From positions 496,001-560,000 of the forward strand of contig NZ_JRHC01000002.1 of the NCBI RefSeq assembly GCF_000949475.1: 64,000 nucleotides of DNA. Reading direction: 5' to 3'. Positions 38,093 to 46,382 of the stretch are shown here, piece by piece (positions within the stretch are counted from its first letter, which is position 1; the number at the start of each line of letters is the position of its first letter). A program made the position numbers and the translations under genes. The notes beneath the pieces are model-generated. The model worked only from the letters and a program-made list of their open reading frames with translations, made no database searches and was not told where the DNA came from. This stretch comes from Draconibacterium sediminis (GTDB lineage Bacteria > Bacteroidota > Bacteroidia > Bacteroidales > Prolixibacteraceae).

Positions 38093-39364
38093 ATGATATT
38101 ATTGTCAGCACAATCAACTGTAATTATTACCAGTGTTGTTTTCTTCCTGAGTGTAATTATTCTGTTGGTGGCCTTACTTTTGTTCGCCAAAAAGAAACTT
38201 ACGCCATCAGGAAGTGTAAAGGTTAGCATTAACGAAGGCGACCTGGAAATTGAAACCGAACCGGGAAATACCCTGTTATCAACACTTGGTAACAATAAAA
38301 TTCTTCTTCCATCGGCATGTGGAGGAGGTGGTACATGTGCCATGTGCCGTTGCCAGGTTGAAGAAGGTGGTGGTTCTATTCTGCCAACCGAAACCGGTTA
38401 CTTTACCCGTAAAGAGCAAAACGACAACTGGCGTTTGGCTTGTCAGGTAAAAGTAAAAGAAGACATGCAAATTAAAATTCCACAAGAAGTACTTGGTGTT
38501 AAAAAGTGGGAATGCGAAGTGGTATCGAACCACAACGTGGCTACTTTCATCAAAGAATTTGTGGTTAAATTACCTGAAGGCGAAAACCTTGATTTCAAAT
38601 CGGGTGGATATATTCAGATCGATGTACCTAAAGTTGATGTAAACTTTAAGGACATGGATATTGAAGAGGAATACCGCGAAGAGTGGGAAAAATTCGGCAT
38701 GTTCGACCTGGTTATGAAAAACCCGGAGCCTACATTCCGTGCTTACTCAATGGCTAACCACCCTGCCGAAGGTAACATTGTAATGTTGAACATTCGTATT
38801 GCAACTCCGCCTTGGGACCGTGCAAACAACGGATTTAAGAAAGTAAATCCGGGTATCTGTTCATCATACATCTTTAACCTGAAACCGGGCGACAAAGTAA
38901 CTGTATCGGGTCCTTACGGAGAATTCTTCCTGAAAGACAACGACAGCGAGATGATGTTCGTTGGTGGTGGTGCAGGTATGGCGCCAATGCGCTCGCACTT
39001 ATTCCACTTGTTCCACACCATCAAAGAATCGAAAAAGAAAGTTACTTTCTGGTACGGAGCTCGTTCGTGGAAAGAAGTTTTCTATTACGATCAGTTCAGA
39101 GATATCGAGAAAAACTTCCCGAATTTCGAATTCCATTTGGCGCTCGACCGCGAAGATCCTGAAGCCGATAAACTGGGCATTAAATATAAAACAGGATTTG
39201 TTCACCAGGTAATTCACGACAACTACCTGAGTCAGCATGAAGAACCGGAAGAAATCGATTTCTACATGTGTGGACCACCAATGATGAACGACGCCGTTCA
39301 GAAAATGCTTTACGATTTAGGCGTTCCGGACGAAAACGTACTGTTCGACGACTTTGGATCGTAA
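38093..39364 (+). CDS. nqrF: Na+-translocating NADH:quinone reductase subunit F
   Basis: 423 residues. One N-terminal membrane helix (ITSVVFFLSVIILLVALLLF) leads to a [2Fe-2S] ferredoxin domain with Cys76, Cys82, Cys85 and Cys117. An FAD domain follows (RAYSMANHPAEG near 217) and then an NADH domain (FVGGGAGMAPMRSHLFHLF, and YMCGPPMMNDAVQKML near the C-terminus). It is the NADH-oxidising entry subunit of the complex. It ends the operon and is followed by an intrinsic terminator. No ApbE flavin transferase gene is in this window. Confidence 0.98.
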   Translation: MILLSAQSTVIITSVVFFLSVIILLVALLLFAKKKLTPSGSVKVSINEGDLEIETEPGNTLLSTLGNNKILLPSACGGGGTCAMCRCQVEEGGGSILPTETGYFTRKEQNDNWRLACQVKVKEDMQIKIPQEVLGVKKWECEVVSNHNVATFIKEFVVKLPEGENLDFKSGGYIQIDVPKVDVNFKDMDIEEEYREEWEKFGMFDLVMKNPEPTFRAYSMANHPAEGNIVMLNIRIATPPWDRANNGFKKVNPGICSSYIFNLKPGDKVTVSGPYGEFFLKDNDSEMMFVGGGAGMAPMRSHLFHLFHTIKESKKKVTFWYGARSWKEVFYYDQFRDIEKNFPNFEFHLALDREDPEADKLGIKYKTGFVHQVIHDNYLSQHEEPEEIDFYMCGPPMMNDAVQKMLYDLGVPDENVLFDDFGS

Positions 39365-39396
39365 CCAACATCGAAGTTATTAAACTTAGATATTTC

Positions 39397-39430
39397 AAAG
39401 CCACTTCTCTTTTTGAGGAGTGGCTTTTTT
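39397..39430 (+). terminator. Terminator of the nqr operon
   Basis: AAAGCCACTTCTC (39397-39409) pairs with GAGGAGTGGCTTT (39415-39427) with one wobble across a 5-base loop, followed by a T-run to 39430. It is 33 bases after the nqrF stop. Confidence 0.9.
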
Positions 39431-39439
39431 AATGCCCTA

Positions 39440-39629
39440 CCCCTCGTTTGCAACGAGGGGCCAGCAATTTGTCGTTTGTAACGACATTGAATTGTGCATT
39501 ACAAATGCAAAAACATTTTCCCCCTCGTTACAAACGAGGGGGAGTTGGGAACATAGTTTCACGCAGATTACGCAGATTTTCGCAGAAATATTTTCACTTT
39601 CTTCTGCCCCTCGTTTACAACGAAGGGGC
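39440..39629. repeat. Cluster of five small hairpins with three-base loops
   Basis: Five palindromes occur in 190 bases, each with GTT or ATT, then three bases, then AAC or AAT at the tip: 39440-39460 (CCCCTCGTT, TGC loop), 39470-39486 (TGTCGTT), 39495-39509 (TGCATT), 39520-39542 (CCCCCTCGTT) and 39606-39629 (GCCCCTCGTT, one bulge). Between the last two lies a CGCAGATTACGCAGATTTTC direct repeat. The group lies after the nqr terminator and looks like a REP-type element cluster. A sixth related hairpin is at 42358-42383. Confidence 0.85.
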
Positions 39630-39714
39630 ACCAATCTATTTTTAATAGTTCCAAATTCTAAATCAGACTTACCAAATTCTCAATCTGCATTTTTATTGTT
39701 CACACTTTAACATA

Positions 39715-39730
39715 GTTTTACGTGTAAAAC
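39715..39730. promoter_or_regulatory. Palindrome upstream of the LytS-like kinase gene
   Basis: GTTTTAC (39715-39721) and GTAAAAC (39724-39730) form a perfect 7-base inverted repeat with a two-base spacer, eight bases before the ATG at 39739. It could be a regulator site or a small hairpin near the start codon. No binding protein can be assigned. Confidence 0.45.
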
Positions 39731-39738
39731 ATACACAA

Positions 39739-41460
39739 ATGAGAAATTTATCAATTGTCTTTCTGATATGCACTTTTTCAATTTTTGCATTGCCTAATAA
39801 AGCCCGGTCACAAACCTATAAAAGTTATATAAAGTTTAAAACTGAAGGTACCGACACTCGATTTATGGTTCGGCAAGAATCGTACTACTCGATAGATACG
39901 ATGAACTTAAAGAGGATTTACAATCAATCAAGATCTCCCATGAATAAGGACATAAAATTTCACAGTCCTATAATGTTGGGCGTATTGATAAATCCCAAAG
40001 CTACATTCCCACACACATCAGATGTAAAGTCATACACAAAAGACTATACAAGCTACATTATTGCCGATAGTAGCGATGTGAAAATTATTGCAGCGGGTAT
40101 TAATCCCGATAATTATAAAGATTACAAATACCATGTTGTTCTAAACGACAGTATGGAGATAATGCCCTGGTCTTCGGTTTCGGTTTCAAATCTGGAGAAA
40201 AGGTATGGTGCTGAAAAACCATTCGCAAACCTGGGTACATATAATTCTCCCGGTAACCAGATTTTGGTTGAAGTGATTAATAAAAATGACTATTCGATCC
40301 GCGATGGAATTATTTTCGATTGGCGGGTGGATTTTACTCCTGAAGTTACACAAATCGTAGTTAGTACCGATAGAAATTACTTTAATCTGAATTTTAACGA
40401 ATTGAACCGTGGATATGTCACCAGGTTCGATTCAATATCAGGAATGCCTCTGGATCTCTCCTTCCCTCTTGATAGTATTAATAATTTTCGTTTCTATTTT
40501 AAAAACCACGAAACAGTGCCTTACCGAATGTTTTTAAAGAAGGAAACGAATTCTGACACTTCATCATCCGAAATAGATTATTGGATTTTAGGAGATTATT
40601 ATGATTTCGCGTCCAAACATTTTCAGGAACCGGGGAAATACGAATTAACCATACAAGCGATTAATGCCAATAGCCTGACTGAAAGAGACCAAAGCCTTCA
40701 TTTCAAATTCGAAGTGCTTCCTCCTCCTGCAAAAGCCAAAAGCTACTCCCTGTTTCAATTATTCTATTTTGGAGGTGGTATCATTCTTTTGTTTGGCATC
40801 CTGTTTCTTGTTTATTTCATCAATAATAAACGAAAACGGAACAAAATTAAACAGCAGAAACAAATGATCGATTTAAAACTGAAATCGATACAGGCTCAAC
40901 TCAATCCACATTTCATGTTTAATGCTCTAAGTTCCATTCAAAACTTAATGAACAAAAACGAAGTAGATGAAGCCAACCTTTTTCTGGGCAGATTCTCAAA
41001 ACTTACAAGACAAGTTTTAGATGCCGGAGACGAAGAAATGATTAGCCTTGAAGATGAGCTTGCAATATTACAGGAGTATTTATACATGGAACAACTACGT
41101 TTTAATTTCGATTTCCAGATTAAAACAGATGATATGATTAACAAGGCAAATACCGAGGTGCCCGCTATGCTCTTACATCCTTTTATCGAAAATGCAGTTA
41201 AACATGGCGTTTCAGCGCTTGGTAAAGAAGGTAAAATAGATCTGGTAATAACCGAAAGCAATAGCAATTTAGTGATGCAGGTTATCGATAACGGAAAAGG
41301 TTTCTCGGAAGAATTAATAAGCACCCGTTCGATGGGGATAAGATTGGTAAAGGAACGGATCAATCTTTTGAATCAGTTGAACGATCAGCAATTTGAATTA
41401 AAAATTGAATCGGGCTCGGTAGGTACCAAAATCGTTTTAACTTTAAAAAATTGGTTTTAG
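39739..41460 (+). CDS. LytS-family sensor histidine kinase
   Basis: 573 residues. A signal-peptide-like start (LSIVFLICTFSIFALPNKARSQ) leads to a large periplasmic domain of unknown ligand and one membrane helix near residue 340-360 (FQLFYFGGGIILLFGILFLVYFI). A coiled coil and the LytS/YehU-type kinase core follow: QAQLNPHFMFNALSSIQNLMN with His391 as phosphoacceptor, and AMLLHPFIENAVKHG and VIDNGKGFS as the ATP-binding boxes. The partner LytTR regulator is 14 bases downstream. The periplasmic domain probably senses an envelope or extracellular signal. Confidence 0.92.
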   Translation: MRNLSIVFLICTFSIFALPNKARSQTYKSYIKFKTEGTDTRFMVRQESYYSIDTMNLKRIYNQSRSPMNKDIKFHSPIMLGVLINPKATFPHTSDVKSYTKDYTSYIIADSSDVKIIAAGINPDNYKDYKYHVVLNDSMEIMPWSSVSVSNLEKRYGAEKPFANLGTYNSPGNQILVEVINKNDYSIRDGIIFDWRVDFTPEVTQIVVSTDRNYFNLNFNELNRGYVTRFDSISGMPLDLSFPLDSINNFRFYFKNHETVPYRMFLKKETNSDTSSSEIDYWILGDYYDFASKHFQEPGKYELTIQAINANSLTERDQSLHFKFEVLPPPAKAKSYSLFQLFYFGGGIILLFGILFLVYFINNKRKRNKIKQQKQMIDLKLKSIQAQLNPHFMFNALSSIQNLMNKNEVDEANLFLGRFSKLTRQVLDAGDEEMISLEDELAILQEYLYMEQLRFNFDFQIKTDDMINKANTEVPAMLLHPFIENAVKHGVSALGKEGKIDLVITESNSNLVMQVIDNGKGFSEELISTRSMGIRLVKERINLLNQLNDQQFELKIESGSVGTKIVLTLKNWF

Positions 41461-41474
41461 GTTTATAAAATTCC

Positions 41475-42233
41475 ATGGAAATTAAGTGTATAATAATTGA
41501 CGACGAATTAAATAACATTGAGAATCTGCAGCGTATTCTTGAAAATCACTGTAAAGAAGTTACTATTGTTGATACTGCTACAAATGCTGATGATGCTTTT
41601 CAAAAAATTAACGCATATAATCCCGATCTTATCTTTTTAGATATTCAAATGCCGGAAAAATCAGGTTTCGATCTGCTTAAAATGTTTCAGGATATTCATT
41701 TCGAAATAGTATTCGTAACGGCATACGATAAATATGGTATTCAGGCTATCAAGTTTTCAGCTCTTGATTATCTGTTAAAGCCAATTGTGGTTGAGGATTT
41801 AAAACTTGCCGTTAATAAGGCGAAAAGCCGTATTACACAAAAACAACAAAACCTGAATATTGAGAATCTTCTTGAATATTTAAAAAGAGGCCAATCAGAA
41901 CCACCTAAAATTGCGCTTCCAACATTAAGCGAAGTCTACTATGTAAAAACCAATGAGATCATTCGGTGTGAAGCGCTCGACAATTACACTTCATTCTTCC
42001 TCAACGATGGAGAAAAGATACTGGTAAGCAGGTCTTTAAAAGAATACGCTGATATTTTACAACCCTTCCAATTCGTACGTACGCATCAGTCTCACCTGGT
42101 TAATATTCACTTCATTAAAAGCTATTTAAAGGAAGATGGCGGAAAATTATTACTGAAAGACTTAACGAAAATTCCAATTTCAAGACAAAAAAGAAACTTT
42201 GTAAAAGAGACTCTAAATTGTTTTGCCAAATAA
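41475..42233 (+). CDS. LytTR-family response regulator
   Basis: 252 residues. The receiver domain (1-120) has acidic IIIDDE at the N-terminus, FLDIQMPEKSG with Asp56 as phosphoacceptor and ALDYLLKPI with the conserved Lys. The LytTR DNA-binding domain (about 145-250) has VYYVKTNEIIRCEALDNYTSFFL and FQFVRTHQSHLVNIHFIKSYLK, ending in IPISRQKRNFVKE. It forms a two-component pair with the kinase just upstream and is in the same operon. Targets are unknown. A nearby palindrome upstream of the kinase gene could be an autoregulatory site (inference). Confidence 0.95.
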   Translation: MEIKCIIIDDELNNIENLQRILENHCKEVTIVDTATNADDAFQKINAYNPDLIFLDIQMPEKSGFDLLKMFQDIHFEIVFVTAYDKYGIQAIKFSALDYLLKPIVVEDLKLAVNKAKSRITQKQQNLNIENLLEYLKRGQSEPPKIALPTLSEVYYVKTNEIIRCEALDNYTSFFLNDGEKILVSRSLKEYADILQPFQFVRTHQSHLVNIHFIKSYLKEDGGKLLLKDLTKIPISRQKRNFVKETLNCFAK

Positions 42234-42357
42234 GCAAACTCAGAACTTAACCTTTTCTTCCGATTTTCTACTTCTAATTCCATACTATCACCACCTGACA
42301 TCTGCAAAAGAGGAATGGATTCGTGCCGGGATAAGGTGAATTTAAAATTGAATTCTC

Positions 42358-42383
42358 CTGCCCCACGTTACAAACGAGGGCAG
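42358..42383. repeat. Related hairpin of the 39440-39629 family
   Basis: CTGCCCCACGTT, an ACA loop and AACGAGGGCAG form an imperfect hairpin with the same GTT-N3-AAC tip as the cluster at 39440-39629. It lies after the response-regulator gene and before the 21-bp array. Confidence 0.6.
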
Positions 42384-42453
42384 TTGGGTGATCTGCGATA
42401 GCTGCGTGAAATAACAAAATCGTACGGTTTATAGGTTGTAGGCGAAGTTTAGA

Positions 42454-42726
42454 GTGGACCACTCCGGCAAAACCATGGAACGTTCCAGCATCAATCCGGA
42501 CAAGTCCAGGATCATCATGGACTGTTCCGGAGCCTTCATGGACAAGTCCGGAATCGTTATGGAACGCTTTATAATTGTTCTGACCCGTTCCATAATCATT
42601 CTGACCCGGGTCATAATAGATAAATCCCACTCCATAATCGTTACCCCATAGGTAATATCTATTATGGAATATTCCATCACCATTCTGGATAATGAAATTT
42701 TTATCATGGAGCGTTCCATATGAGCT
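42454..42726. repeat. Array of 13 tandem 21-bp units with a palindromic core
   Basis: Thirteen consecutive units of exactly 21 bases run from 42454 to 42726. Most units begin ATGGA or CTGGA/CTGAC, then three bases, then TTCC or GTCC, with ATAATC or similar in the second half. Cores such as GGAACGTTCC (unit 2) and GGAATATTCC (unit 11) are perfect palindromes. Because 21 is a multiple of three, all frames keep a heptad pattern. The + strand reads M-(D/E)-x-S-x-I-x repeatedly in a 65-residue frame from a GTG at 42454 to 42651, and the - strand likewise in a 101-residue frame. No signal for translation is visible. A non-coding array of protein-binding or hairpin units is as likely. Confidence 0.85.
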
Positions 42727-42797
42727 GTGGACAAAGAAAATCTTTGATTAGGGAAGTCGCCCCCGCCTTTAAATGAAGGGTACGCGTCAACTAAAAC

Positions 42798-43529
42798 CTA
42801 CAAGTTAATTGAATTACTAACCACTCCCCTGTTCCGGTAGCGGGTAGAATATTCAGCGGTTATTGTAATGGTTCCGCTGGTTTGCGACACTACAGTTTCG
42901 CCAACATCGTTTCGGGTCTGAAGCGCTTTCATATTTTGGGGTAGATATTTTCCTTCTGTCAGTTCGCCAATATAAAAATCAACATTGTCATAGTTGTCGC
43001 TTAAGCGGGCCTGAATTAAGACGCCGGTGGCAACGCGGTGTTTTGTAAGTATTAATTTGGGCTCCTCTATCTCCTTCCCTGATTCGGTGTATTCTTTTAA
43101 ACCTACAGCGCGTAATCCGTTTTTATACTCGTATTCGGCCTGCAAAGTTCCGTCGCGGTGATAGCGTTTGCAAATGCCATGCAGCTCGTCTTCTTCGTAA
43201 GGTTGTTCTTTCCAAATTTGTGGTTCGCTGTCTAAGGCTGCCTGGTAATAGGTGCACGCCACGCCTTGTTTTTTGCCGGCAACATACGGGATGGTTGAAT
43301 ATAAACTTCCGTGGAGGTAATAGCGCTTCTGAATGCCATGTTTGATGGTTGTTCCCTTTACAACCGATATTTCGTATTCAATCTTCTCAGAATTGCGATA
43401 GGGCCGTTTAACGATTTCCAAACCATCGCTCTCTACACTGGTATTTTCAGGTGCTTCTCTTTTCGGTTCTGAATTACAGGCAACCAGAAATAACAGTGCG
43501 GCAGACAAACAGTAAAACCATCCTTTCAT
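42798..43529 (-). CDS. Lipoprotein with MORN-type (YwqK-like) repeats
   Basis: 243 residues. The start MKGWFYCLSAALLFLVACNSEPK has a lipobox (LVAC), so it is likely lipid-anchored. The middle carries three MORN-2-like units: GIQKRYYLHGSLYSTIPYVAGKKQGVA, HGICKRYHRDGTLQAEYEYKNG and LKEYTESGKEI. Such YwqK-type proteins are often annotated as toxin-antitoxin components in Bacteroidota, but that role is not established, and no toxin gene is adjacent. The C-terminal 80 residues (VATGVLIQARLSDNYDNVDFYIGEL) are a separate beta-rich domain. It is convergent with the 21-bp array. Confidence 0.75.
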   Translation of the reverse strand: MKGWFYCLSAALLFLVACNSEPKREAPENTSVESDGLEIVKRPYRNSEKIEYEISVVKGTTIKHGIQKRYYLHGSLYSTIPYVAGKKQGVACTYYQAALDSEPQIWKEQPYEEDELHGICKRYHRDGTLQAEYEYKNGLRAVGLKEYTESGKEIEEPKLILTKHRVATGVLIQARLSDNYDNVDFYIGELTEGKYLPQNMKALQTRNDVGETVVSQTSGTITITAEYSTRYRNRGVVSNSINL

Positions 43530-43799
43530 AACAGCGGTATTGAATTTTATAAGTTATTAAAGATAATCTTTCATTCCTTTATTAAAACATAATACGGTAA
43601 TATTCTCAAACATCCTGATTAATGGTTGTTCGACGTCTATTTCCCGTCCTCTGTTATACGCTTAATTTGCAGGCTTAGTTTATAAAATTCGGAAAACCCT
43701 ACCCCCTAAAATACGTACATAAAAACGAAAAATACGTTCAGAAAACCATTGTTCTTTTATTGCATGATTTCCTGCCGTTAAAATTTAAAAAATATCGTC

Positions 43800-44564
43800 A
43801 TGGAAAAACATTACTACCTTGTAGCCACTCCCGAATCGTTGATCGTTTCGCATTTAGATCCTTTCGAATTTGGTAACTATATGGCCGTAGGAACAAAGAA
43901 AAACCTGCGTTCGCAATCGGTGTTTTTTGAGATCGATCCGGACAAAACGGAGTTACCGGAGAACTATGTGAACAAGAAACTCATTCCGTACGAAAACGGG
44001 GAACCCAAACGATCGGTGTATCTTTCCATTTACCGCGTTTTTGAAACCGTTCCACTGGAAGCACTTTTGAAACTTTACCTGGTTACCGACGATGGCAAAG
44101 TGCTCGAGATTAACGACGCTGAATACCAGCCACCGGAGAAAAAGGACATTCACCTGTACCAGCAATACAATCCATTTTCCACCATGGTGGCCAGTAAATT
44201 AAGTCCGCCAGAGTTCATTAAGTTTTTAACCGATACCACAAAACCGGTTTCTGTACCAAAATTATTTTTCGTTGAACTTCAGTTAAACGATCTGGCAAAC
44301 GACCCGCTGTTACCGATAAAAAATTTGCCTTATCGAAATCCGGCACACCTGAGGGAATGTTTGATTAAACTCCACCAGTCGGACGAAAGGCTAACCAAGA
44401 CGGTTTTGCGGGTACGACAAAGCGAACTCCCTTACCGAACCATTGAAGATGGATTTTTTATTGGCGAAAACGAACATTACAAGTTTTATCCGTTTCCTGC
44501 TCAACACGAGCTTGAAAGCACCTATTTCTCGTGGTGGAGATCGGCATTGGAGCAACATTTTTAA
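43800..44564 (+). CDS. Hypothetical protein, no recognised family
   Basis: 254 residues, not recognised. No signal peptide, membrane helix or Cys cluster is present, so it is probably cytosolic. The protein shows two similar halves: HYYLVATPESLIVSHLDPFEFGNYMAVG with FFEIDPDKTELPENY and YLSIYRVFETVPLEALLKLYLVTDDG, and then NPFSTMVASKLSPPEFIKFLTD with FFVELQLNDLANDP and ALEQHF at the end, suggesting an internal duplication. The gene follows an AT-rich gap that contains two copies of AAAATACGT about 20 bases apart. Codon use is like that of its neighbours, so the gene is real. Function cannot be stated. Confidence 0.7.
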   Translation: MEKHYYLVATPESLIVSHLDPFEFGNYMAVGTKKNLRSQSVFFEIDPDKTELPENYVNKKLIPYENGEPKRSVYLSIYRVFETVPLEALLKLYLVTDDGKVLEINDAEYQPPEKKDIHLYQQYNPFSTMVASKLSPPEFIKFLTDTTKPVSVPKLFFVELQLNDLANDPLLPIKNLPYRNPAHLRECLIKLHQSDERLTKTVLRVRQSELPYRTIEDGFFIGENEHYKFYPFPAQHELESTYFSWWRSALEQHF

Positions 44565-44732
44565 GCTTTTGAGCTTTCTGTTTGAGGAAATTAGGTGTGC
44601 ACAGCCCTGATTATTGGTATAGTTTGGCGAGAAATAGTGTAGAATACTACTAAAAAGTTAACTCCCGAAATTTATGTTATTTATTTCCAAAAAATTATCG
44701 TAGCTTGCACCCATAATTTTTTTAAGAATAAA

Positions 44733-44924
44733 ATGAATAAAGGAACAGTAAAATTCTTTAACGATACCAAAGGATTTGGTTTTATTAAAGATGCAGAATC
44801 AACAAAAGAGTATTTCGTTCATGTAAGTGGATGTAAAGATGAAATTCAAGAAAATGACGAAGTAACTTTTGACCTTGAAGAAGGTAAAAAAGGTCTGAAC
44901 GCAGTAAATGTAAAACTAGTATAG
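44733..44924 (+). CDS. Cold-shock domain protein (CspA family)
   Basis: 63 residues, the expected size. The cold-shock domain has KGTVKFFNDTKGFGFIK (RNP1-type) and EYFVHVSG (RNP2-type), ending in LNAVNVKLV. It binds single-stranded RNA or DNA and can melt mRNA structure in the cold. It is a single-gene unit with its own terminator at 44944. No exact -7 element was identified upstream. Confidence 0.96.
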   Translation: MNKGTVKFFNDTKGFGFIKDAESTKEYFVHVSGCKDEIQENDEVTFDLEEGKKGLNAVNVKLV

Positions 44925-44943
44925 TTATTATATTGCTTTGATG

Positions 44944-44973
44944 AAAAGTTCGGTTTTTAACCGGACTTTTTTT
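44944..44973 (+). terminator. Terminator of the cold-shock gene
   Basis: AAAAGTTCGGTT (44944-44955) pairs with AACCGGACTTTT (44959-44970) with one wobble and a 3-base loop, followed by further Ts. Confidence 0.88.
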
Positions 44974-45046
44974 ATGCCCTAAAGTCGCGAACACCCCTAC
45001 GAATTAATAGCCAACAGAAAATCACCCTTTTCGTTAAACACGAAGA

Positions 45047-46225
45047 TTATAGGCGAAGTCGAATTCCAATACTTGCCAGCAGCGCAGCAAAACCTATCAT
45101 TGCCAATGCCCATAACACGGAACCGAGAATAACAATTCCGGCATATTCCGACTGTTTGTAAATTAGTATCGGTATTCCACTTAACCACATCGAATAATAC
45201 AAAATATCGGGGGCAAGATATGTTGTTAATGAATTTTGCCCGGCAGGCTTAAATACAACAGTCCATTTCGGGAGCTTAAATAAATCGATAACGATATAAA
45301 GAACAACAAATACCAGCACACTAATTCCATTGCAAATCATCGCCCAACTTGGCGTCCCTTGTATTTTTGAAATAATAAACCACTGACGCAGAATAAATCC
45401 GGCAACAAGCAAAACAACGCCAATGATTAAACTTGTTCTGATTAGCTTTTGATAATCAGTAAAACCAATCCTCCGGATTAAAACGCTAAAAAATAATCCG
45501 GCCAAAACAATCGACGGTGTGTTTCCGCTAAGCAGTACTCCAAAAACAGGTTTTATGGGATTTAAGAAGTTGAGCAGATTCATTTGCGTTAAAATATTCA
45601 ATACAAAAAACAAAGCCCAAAAACCGGCAATTTTTGAAAGATTGTCTTTCACCAACAGGTAAACCAACGAAGCGGCCAAATAACCCCAGCCGATTAATCC
45701 GAGTATCCCCCACCAACTGGTATGAAGCCAGGTTACTGCTTCCGCGCTGCCCGATTTAAAAATTGCTGTCAGTATAAACAGGCCGGCAATTCCGGTTCCT
45801 TTTAACAAATATACCAACCAGAGCTTTAAATTCTTGTAATTGTTCCATACCAGGAAAATGGAGACATAAACCAGAATTGCCCAAAGATTTTTCGGTAAGC
45901 CCGTTAATTCCGGATTTAACCGGGAAACGTTTACCATTAACACACCAATAACTAAAAGGCTGAGTGTTCGAACCAATATGTGATAAAATATTATCAGGTT
46001 AGTGTGCCCCTTTTTTATTCTGCTTTGCACAGCAAAAGGCACTGCCATACCCACCATAAAAAGGAACCCGGGAAAAACCCAGTCGGCGAGTCCCATTCCG
46101 TCGAAATCGGCTGTTGTATGCCCCAGCCATGCCGGAACCCCGGGCATATACAAATCGTTAACAAAAAGCATGAGAAAAAGCGTTAAACCACGCATTATAT
46201 CTATAGACAGGATTCGTTGTTTCAT
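45047..46225 (-). CDS. DUF5009/NagX-like multispanning acyltransferase-type protein
   Basis: 392 residues with about ten membrane helices. The N-terminus RILSIDIMRGLTLFLMLFVNDLY has the conserved Asp-x-x-Arg-Gly, and GMGLADWVFPGFLFMVGMAVPFAV follows. This is the pattern of COG4299/DUF5009 proteins related to heparan-alpha-glucosaminide N-acetyltransferase. Family members are thought to transfer an acetyl group to sugar amines across the membrane; the substrate here is unknown. It is convergent with csp and lies alone. Its relation to the polysaccharide locus at the window start is not supported by position. Confidence 0.8.
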   Translation of the reverse strand: MKQRILSIDIMRGLTLFLMLFVNDLYMPGVPAWLGHTTADFDGMGLADWVFPGFLFMVGMAVPFAVQSRIKKGHTNLIIFYHILVRTLSLLVIGVLMVNVSRLNPELTGLPKNLWAILVYVSIFLVWNNYKNLKLWLVYLLKGTGIAGLFILTAIFKSGSAEAVTWLHTSWWGILGLIGWGYLAASLVYLLVKDNLSKIAGFWALFFVLNILTQMNLLNFLNPIKPVFGVLLSGNTPSIVLAGLFFSVLIRRIGFTDYQKLIRTSLIIGVVLLVAGFILRQWFIISKIQGTPSWAMICNGISVLVFVVLYIVIDLFKLPKWTVVFKPAGQNSLTTYLAPDILYYSMWLSGIPILIYKQSEYAGIVILGSVLWALAMIGFAALLASIGIRLRL

Positions 46226-46358
46226 AAAATCCGATTTAGTTGTTTTGCAAGAATAGCAAAATATGCAGATTCCTCAAGTGTCAAAACTCATATTATTCAA
46301 ATAAATGGATTAAGCACAAAACTCTATACTATTTACTTCCCGATTATTTTTCTATTTT

Positions 46359-46378
46359 CGTATAAACATTGTTATACG
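46359..46378. promoter_or_regulatory. Inverted repeat before the CNNM/CBS gene
   Basis: CGTATAA (46359-46365) and TTATACG (46372-46378) are perfect inverted repeats with a 6-base spacer, four bases before the ATG at 46383. It could be an operator or a small hairpin that affects translation initiation. Confidence 0.45.
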
Positions 46379-46382
46379 TTAT

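Noticed and set aside
39420-39710. Several short reading frames on both strands over the hairpin cluster
   Set aside because: They consist of translated repeat sequence and have no family resemblance.
42274-42734. Two - strand reading frames (101 and 118 codons) over the 21-bp array
   Set aside because: They arise because the 21-base period keeps all frames open. No start context or conserved domain supports them, so they are treated as part of the repeat.
42798-43529. Toxin-antitoxin module
   Set aside because: The MORN/YwqK-like protein has a lipoprotein signal and no toxin gene next to it. The label antitoxin for this group is not supported by the sequence.
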